Source of the DNA: Candidatus Sumerlaeota bacterium
Lineage (GTDB): Bacteria > CG03 > SLGR01
Direction: 5' to 3'
Assembly (NCBI GenBank): GCA_007136585.1
Contig: SLGR01000116.1
Coordinates: 1-11,813 of the forward strand
DNA length: 11,813 bases
Part shown: piece by piece, positions 7,663 through 11,813 of the stretch
How the letters are laid out: each line of letters opens with the position of its first letter
How positions within the stretch are numbered: position 1 is the stretch's first letter
Program-made: the position numbers and the translations under genes
The notes under the pieces: generated by a model
The model's database searches: none
What the model saw: the letters and a program-made list of their open reading frames with translations, nothing else
Told to the model about the DNA's origin: nothing

Positions 7663-9927
7663 ATGTTGGAAAAGTTAAACCTTAAGAATCTTTTAGGCGC
7701 CGGTCTGAGGTTCAAGGCTACGGCCTTTATAACGGTGGTTGTAATTATAGTTGCCGCTGTACTTTCAGGGTACTTTATAACCCATCAGAGGAACCAGGCT
7801 TACCAGGAGCTTCAGAGGCGCGGTGTATCGCTTACGAAGAACCTCGCGTATAACAGCGAGTACGGGGTTCTTATATCCAGTGAGGACGAACTGAATAACT
7901 TCATTAACGCTCTTGCAGAAGAGGATGATTTTGTCTATGTGATAATTCAGGATGAAGAAGGTGATATTATAGCTTCAACAAAGACGGGGCTGGAGGAGAA
8001 TGTGCTCTCAAAGGTCCGGGAACAGGAAGAGCCGACTGAAGTAATAGAAGATGCGGTTATACACACTCTGGGGACTGACAGGTGGGGCTCTGTTTTTGAT
8101 ATTGCCTATCCCATAGTCACCAGGAGCCGTGAGACCGATATACTGGGGTTTGAGATAGATACCGGGCCGGAGGATGTTCGTGTGATAGGTTCGGCCAGGG
8201 TTGGCATAACCTTGAGGGATGTGGAGCAGATGGTGATGAGGAACAGTGTGAATATAATTCTTATCACAGTGCTTATCATCATTATAGCCGGGTTCCTGAC
8301 AAGTTTCTCGGTAGGAAAACTTTTTATGGAAACGCTTAATCAGCTTGTACTGGCCGCGGAGGCCATCGGGCGCGGCGAACTGAAGGGAACCTTGAAGTTA
8401 AAGGCTTCAAAAGATGAGTTCGGGCAGCTGGCCGTCGCTTTTAAGAATATGCAGTCACAGCTTTCAATAATGGCTGAGCAGGCCCAGGCCCTTGCCGATG
8501 ACGACCTGCAGAACGAGATACTCAACGAGAAAGTGCAGGGTGACCTGGGAGACGCTTTCTTTACAATGGTAAATAACCTCAGGGGGTTTGCAGAGATAGC
8601 TGAGCTAATAAGCAAGGATAATATATATCACGATCATATAAACCGGTTTATTGAACAAAATGCCGATAGTACCGGTTCAAAACGCGGAATACTTACCGTT
8701 TCTTTCCTGAATATGCTTACGATGATAAAGAAAACAGTATCCCAGGCTGAGATAATAGCCAACGACGACCTGTATAACGAGAAGCTTACTACGGAGGATA
8801 AGGGAAACCTTGGCGGGGCTTTCTCCGAGATGGTGAGAAAACTGAGGAACCTGGCCAAACAGGCTGAGTATATCGCGGAAGGCGACCTGCGTAATAAGGC
8901 CCTCTCTGAAAAGGGGACCGGCACGCTCAGCGCTGCGTTTGCGAGTATGGTGGTAAGCCTAAGAAAGCTTTCTGAGCAGGCTGATGCCATAGCGGAGGGT
9001 AACCTGCGGGCACCGATACTCAGGGAGAAGATCCAGGGTGACCTCGGCAACGCTTTCAATAAAATGGCGGATAACCTCAGAAAGCTTATCGGAAGCGTGC
9101 AGGAAGTTGCCCTTCATGTAAGCAAATCCGCCAACGAAACCCTTGAATCAAGCCGGAAATTGCTTACCGGGGCCAAAAAACAGACTGAGAAAGCTGAGGA
9201 GTCCTCAACAGCCGTTATGGAGATGACAAGTTCCATACAGGAAGTATCCACAAACGCGGTCAACGCGGAGAAAAAATCCAATCAGGCCAGTCAGGCCTCT
9301 TCTAAAGGGGTAAAAGTAGTAAAGGATACCGTTGAAAGTCTCAGCGAGATAACATCCAATGTTGACGAGGTCGCTTCCAGAATGAGCGAACTGGAGAAAG
9401 GCTCCAGGGAGATAGGGAAGATCGTAAACGCTATATCGGAAATTTCAGAGCAGACCAACCTTCTTGCCCTGAATGCGACCATAGAGGCGGCAAGAACCGG
9501 AGAGGCCGGAAAGGGGTTTGCGGTTGTTGCAGATGAGGTCAAGAAACTTGCCGAGCGGAGCGCCTCGAGCGCAAAAGAGATAGCCTCCATAATCAAGAAT
9601 ATTCAGGAAGATATGAATATCACCATGGACGCTATGGGGAAAAACAAGGAAAGCACGGCAAAGGCTGTTTCTGTTTCCAGCTCTCTGGACGAAACTTTTA
9701 AATCAATACAGGATATAATTAAAGACACAAAGTTGAGTATTGATGAGATAACCACAGCCATGAGGGAGCAGGAGACTGCCAGCGCTAACATAGAGGTGTC
9801 TGTGAATTCCATTAAGGAGGTTATACAGGAGTCCGAAGCGGCAAGCGAAAAAATGACCTCACAGGCGCAGAAAGTCAACCAGATAACCAAGGACCTTCAG
9901 GCTATGCTGCAGAAATTCAACGTTTAG
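7663..9927 (+). CDS. Transmembrane methyl-accepting chemotaxis protein with a poly-HAMP stack
   Basis: Inner-membrane chemoreceptor. AAGGAG (7648-7653) lies nine bases before the ATG. TM1 is residues about 19-40 and TM2 about 195-219. The periplasmic part (41-194) resembles CHASE8-like sensor domains ([15 protein letters not shown], then a [15 protein letters not shown] strand). A normal HAMP (222-272) is followed by further HAMP-type units at about 273-309, 311-357 (divergent), 361-398, 400-437 and 439-475. Four of these share a 'QA-x-x-IA-x-x-DL' helix start and an 'LG-x-AF-x-x-M' second helix. The cytoplasmic coiled coil (480-754) has the conserved hairpin tip [19 protein letters not shown] (593-611) that binds CheA and CheW. 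There is no C-terminal CheR-binding pentapeptide. The upstream binding protein is its likely periplasmic partner. Receptor identity is near certain, the ligand unknown. Confidence 0.95.
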   Translation: MLEKLNLKNLLGAGLRFKATAFITVVVIIVAAVLSGYFITHQRNQAYQELQRRGVSLTKNLAYNSEYGVLISSEDELNNFINALAEEDDFVYVIIQDEEGDIIASTKTGLEENVLSKVREQEEPTEVIEDAVIHTLGTDRWGSVFDIAYPIVTRSRETDILGFEIDTGPEDVRVIGSARVGITLRDVEQMVMRNSVNIILITVLIIIIAGFLTSFSVGKLFMETLNQLVLAAEAIGRGELKGTLKLKASKDEFGQLAVAFKNMQSQLSIMAEQAQALADDDLQNEILNEKVQGDLGDAFFTMVNNLRGFAEIAELISKDNIYHDHINRFIEQNADSTGSKRGILTVSFLNMLTMIKKTVSQAEIIANDDLYNEKLTTEDKGNLGGAFSEMVRKLRNLAKQAEYIAEGDLRNKALSEKGTGTLSAAFASMVVSLRKLSEQADAIAEGNLRAPILREKIQGDLGNAFNKMADNLRKLIGSVQEVALHVSKSANETLESSRKLLTGAKKQTEKAEESSTAVMEMTSSIQEVSTNAVNAEKKSNQASQASSKGVKVVKDTVESLSEITSNVDEVASRMSELEKGSREIGKIVNAISEISEQTNLLALNATIEAARTGEAGKGFAVVADEVKKLAERSASSAKEIASIIKNIQEDMNITMDAMGKNKESTAKAVSVSSSLDETFKSIQDIIKDTKLSIDEITTAMREQETASANIEVSVNSIKEVIQESEAASEKMTSQAQKVNQITKDLQAMLQKFNV
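8326..9087 (+). repeat. Region encoding tandem HAMP-type repeats
   Basis: Codes for residues 222-475 of the transmembrane receptor. The repeat unit is about 38-40 residues, and related DNA recurs, for example around GGTGACCT at 8539-8546 and 9037-9044, each followed by a similar CTTTC-containing stretch. The third unit is longer and poorly conserved, so the array probably grew by duplication and has since diverged. Confidence 0.7.
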
Positions 9928-9960
9928 GATAACTGAGAGCCGGACTGTTTAGGTGTAATA

Positions 9961-9966
9961 AAGGAG
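9961..9966 (+). promoter_or_regulatory. Ribosome binding site at unusually long spacing
   Basis: AAGGAG is the only good Shine-Dalgarno site before the soluble receptor, yet it lies 14 bases from the ATG at 9981. No better-spaced ATG, GTG or TTG is in frame between them, so the ATG is kept as the start. Confidence 0.5.
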
Positions 9967-9980
9967 ACCTGTAAATCAAT

Positions 9981-11249
9981 ATGGCCGGAGATATTATAAC
10001 CAAACTTAGATCAAAAATAGAAGAGCTGGAGATTGAAAACCAGGGGTTAAAAGCGAAGTTAAGCGAAAAAGAGGCTTCCGCGGAGCGGGTATCTTCTGTT
10101 ATTTCCGGCTACAACGAAACTCTTATAAGACTTGCGAACGGAGATACCGCGGCGCGGGTTAATACCGATACAGCTACGGAAGCCCTTTATTCCCTGGGAA
10201 AAATGATAAATAAGACTGCGGTAATGATGGGTGAGATTTCGGAAAACGCGGAGGTTGTGCAGAACGAGCTGGAAAAGAAACTTGAGTATATGAAAAGGGT
10301 GGAAATGGGGGATCTTACCGTTCTGGCCAAAGAGGATTCTCCCAATGAATCAATCGCCCAGCTTGGGCGCTCCATAAACGCCACTATTTCCGGTTTTACT
10401 GAGATTTTAAAGAAAATAAAGGCAAGTTCCTTTGCGATAGAAAGTTCTTCTTCGGAGATACTCTCGGCTACCGGCCAGCTTGCGAGCGGGCTTGCCCAGG
10501 AAGCCTCAAGTTTAGCAGAGACCACTTCCACGTTTGAGGAGCTTTCCAAGACCGCCGGCGAGATCGCAAGAAGCGCGTCTGAAGTTAAAAATTATGCTGA
10601 AAGCACGCTGGAAAGCACCAACCAGGGAAATAAACAGGTAGCCGAAAGCGTAAAAAGCATGCAGGATATTGAGGAAGTATCAAAGAAATCCGCCCAGATA
10701 ATAGTAACCCTAAGCGAAAAATCCCAGGCTATAAATGAGATTATTGAGATTATAAACGATATAGCCAAGCAGACAAACCTGCTTGCTTTAAACGCATCAA
10801 TCGAAGCGGCCAGGGCAGGTGAGTCGGGGAAAGGTTTTTCCGTTGTGGCAAGTGAGGTGGGGAAACTCGCTGAAAACGTCAAGGATTCAGCCGGAAGTAT
10901 AAGGGAACTTATAAACGAGATACAGTCACTTACCTCTTCATCAATAATGACAATGGAAGAGGTTGGGAATAAAATATCTATCGGGAAAAACGTTACACAG
11001 AAGATCAGCGAAAAATTAAACCAGATACTTGATATGGTCCAGGAGACCACTCAGCTTTCAAAGGAGATCACACTCGCCACACAGCAGCAGCAGACCGCAA
11101 CAGAACAGGCAACAAGGGCTATTGAAGAGGTCAACGAAGTCTCGCGTCAGTCCTCTGTCAGTTCACGGCAGACATCAAGCACAGCGGAGGATCTGAACAA
11201 GCTCGCGCAGGAACTTGAAGAACATATAGGAAAGTATAAATTCACCTGA
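9981..11249 (+). CDS. Soluble (cytoplasmic) methyl-accepting chemotaxis protein
   Basis: Cytoplasmic chemoreceptor-like signalling protein: no signal peptide or membrane segment is present. Residues 1-38 are a charged coiled coil ([15 protein letters not shown]). Residues about 39-88 and 98-146 are two HAMP-like units ([10 protein letters not shown] and [10 protein letters not shown] mark the connector starts). Residues 147-422 form the MCP signalling coiled coil with the hairpin tip [21 protein letters not shown] (260-280) and candidate methylation sites rich in Glu and Gln (around 364-386). The arm after the tip arginine is 144 residues against 143 in the upstream receptor, so the two are probably the same length class and could share one array. 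It lies 53 bases after that receptor and 53 before cheA. Without a sensor domain it may read the cytoplasmic state or act as an array partner. No CheR-binding tail is seen. Confidence 0.93.
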   Translation: MAGDIITKLRSKIEELEIENQGLKAKLSEKEASAERVSSVISGYNETLIRLANGDTAARVNTDTATEALYSLGKMINKTAVMMGEISENAEVVQNELEKKLEYMKRVEMGDLTVLAKEDSPNESIAQLGRSINATISGFTEILKKIKASSFAIESSSSEILSATGQLASGLAQEASSLAETTSTFEELSKTAGEIARSASEVKNYAESTLESTNQGNKQVAESVKSMQDIEEVSKKSAQIIVTLSEKSQAINEIIEIINDIAKQTNLLALNASIEAARAGESGKGFSVVASEVGKLAENVKDSAGSIRELINEIQSLTSSSIMTMEEVGNKISIGKNVTQKISEKLNQILDMVQETTQLSKEITLATQQQQTATEQATRAIEEVNEVSRQSSVSSRQTSSTAEDLNKLAQELEEHIGKYKFT

Positions 11250-11302
11250 TTCCGCTACCGGGTTGCAGGGTTGAAAAATAATAGAGAACGGAAGTATTAA
11301 CA

Positions 11303-11813
11303 ATGGATGAAAATCTTTTAAAAATTTTCAGGCCGGAGGCAAAAGAGTACCTACAGAAGCTCAATGAGAACCTTCTTATTCTGGAAAAAGAACCGGATAA
11401 CGGAGAGGTTCTTGAGGAACTTCTCCGCGTAACCCATTCACTCAAGGGAACGGCGGCTATGGTGGGGTTTGCCGAGATAGCGGAGCTGGCCCACAAGGCG
11501 GAAGATGTCCTGAATGCCGTACAGGAACACGGGGTAGAGGATATGTCAGAGATAACCCCGGCGCTGTTTCTGAGTTTTGATACCATAGAACAGATCCTTG
11601 GCGGGGAAGAGACCGACATAGATGATATAGTAGGAGATTTAAAGGAAATAGCTTCTTTAATTTCCGGGGACGGGGGCTCCGGTGAGGCTGAAGATGATAC
11701 AGGCAAGGGGGAGAAGGGGAAAGAACCGGACAAAGCCAAAAAAGAGGAGCCACAGCAGGAAGAGGAAGAAGAGGAAGAAGAGAAAGAAGAAGAGCGGGCG
11801 GAAAAACCCCGAA
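11303..11813 (+). CDS. cheA: Chemotaxis histidine kinase CheA, N-terminal part (runs off the window)
   Basis: The central kinase of the chemosensory pathway; only the first 170 codons are present and the frame is open to the window edge. The ATG has a modest GGAAG (11290-11294) eight bases upstream. Residues 1-115 form an HPt (P1) domain with RVTHSLKGTAAMVGF; His45 is the predicted phosphorylation site, followed by the family's typical AELAHKAEDVL helix. From about residue 122 comes a low-complexity linker rich in Glu, Lys and Gly, with a run of eight glutamates, as expected between P1 and P2. The dimerisation, ATPase and CheW-like domains would lie downstream. Position right after two receptors supports CheA over another HPt-bearing hybrid kinase. 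Confidence 0.85.
   Translation, partial: MDENLLKIFRPEAKEYLQKLNENLLILEKEPDNGEVLEELLRVTHSLKGTAAMVGFAEIAELAHKAEDVLNAVQEHGVEDMSEITPALFLSFDTIEQILGGEETDIDDIVGDLKEIASLISGDGGSGEAEDDTGKGEKGKEPDKAKKEEPQQEEEEEEEEKEEERAEKPR

Noticed and set aside
11242-11739. A 165-codon minus-strand open frame at the right end
   Set aside because: The + strand here encodes a clear HPt domain with HSLKGTA. The minus-strand translation is serine-rich shadow sequence.
1-11813. CRISPR arrays, insertion sequences, tRNA or rRNA genes
   Set aside because: No regularly spaced direct repeats, transposase-like frames, terminal inverted repeats or RNA gene signatures were seen on either strand.

Overview
The window (11,813 bases, moderately GC-rich, every convincing gene on the + strand) looks like chromosomal DNA of a Gram-negative (two-membrane) bacterium that has not been closely studied. 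The signs are Sec signal peptides, a PorV-like outer-membrane barrel ending in an OmpA peptidoglycan-binding domain, and a large secreted protein ending in the FlgD-like/type A sorting fold of type IX-style cargo. This mix is familiar from Bacteroidetes-like bacteria and from candidate phyla such as Omnitrophota, Elusimicrobiota and Firestonebacteria. The sequence alone does not let me choose among these.

Left half (14-6316): a cell-surface cluster. Gene 1 (14-2440) is a secreted multidomain beta protein with sugar-binding-like jelly-roll modules and a DUF11 domain that looks cut short. Gene 2 (2598-4535) is a second secreted protein. It carries a close copy of one of gene 1's jelly-roll modules, Ig-like and carboxypeptidase-regulatory-like domains, and a C-terminal FlgD-like sorting-type domain. 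Gene 3 (4532-6316) overlaps gene 2 by four bases and fuses a PorV-like barrel, an Ig-like linker and an OmpA domain. The inferred theme is secretion and display of adhesive or carbohydrate-binding proteins, with gene 3 as an anchored outer-membrane partner.

Intergenic region (6317-6673): 357 bases, AT-rich towards the downstream gene. It holds candidate promoters and a short segment with two interleaved inverted repeats that could form a pseudoknot or two competing hairpins. I see no convincing intrinsic terminator.

Right half (6674-11813): a chemosensory operon with gaps of 35-53 bases. It encodes a periplasmic substrate-binding protein of the ABC_sub_bind (PF04392) type with no transporter genes beside it, a transmembrane methyl-accepting protein with about six HAMP-type repeats, a soluble methyl-accepting protein with two HAMP-like units, and the start of a CheA kinase that runs off the window. 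The inferred pathway is: the binding protein captures a small molecule, presents it to the periplasmic domain of the transmembrane receptor, and the signal passes through the HAMP stack to CheA. The soluble receptor adds a cytoplasmic input. No CheW, CheR, CheB or CheY is visible; these may lie beyond the right edge.
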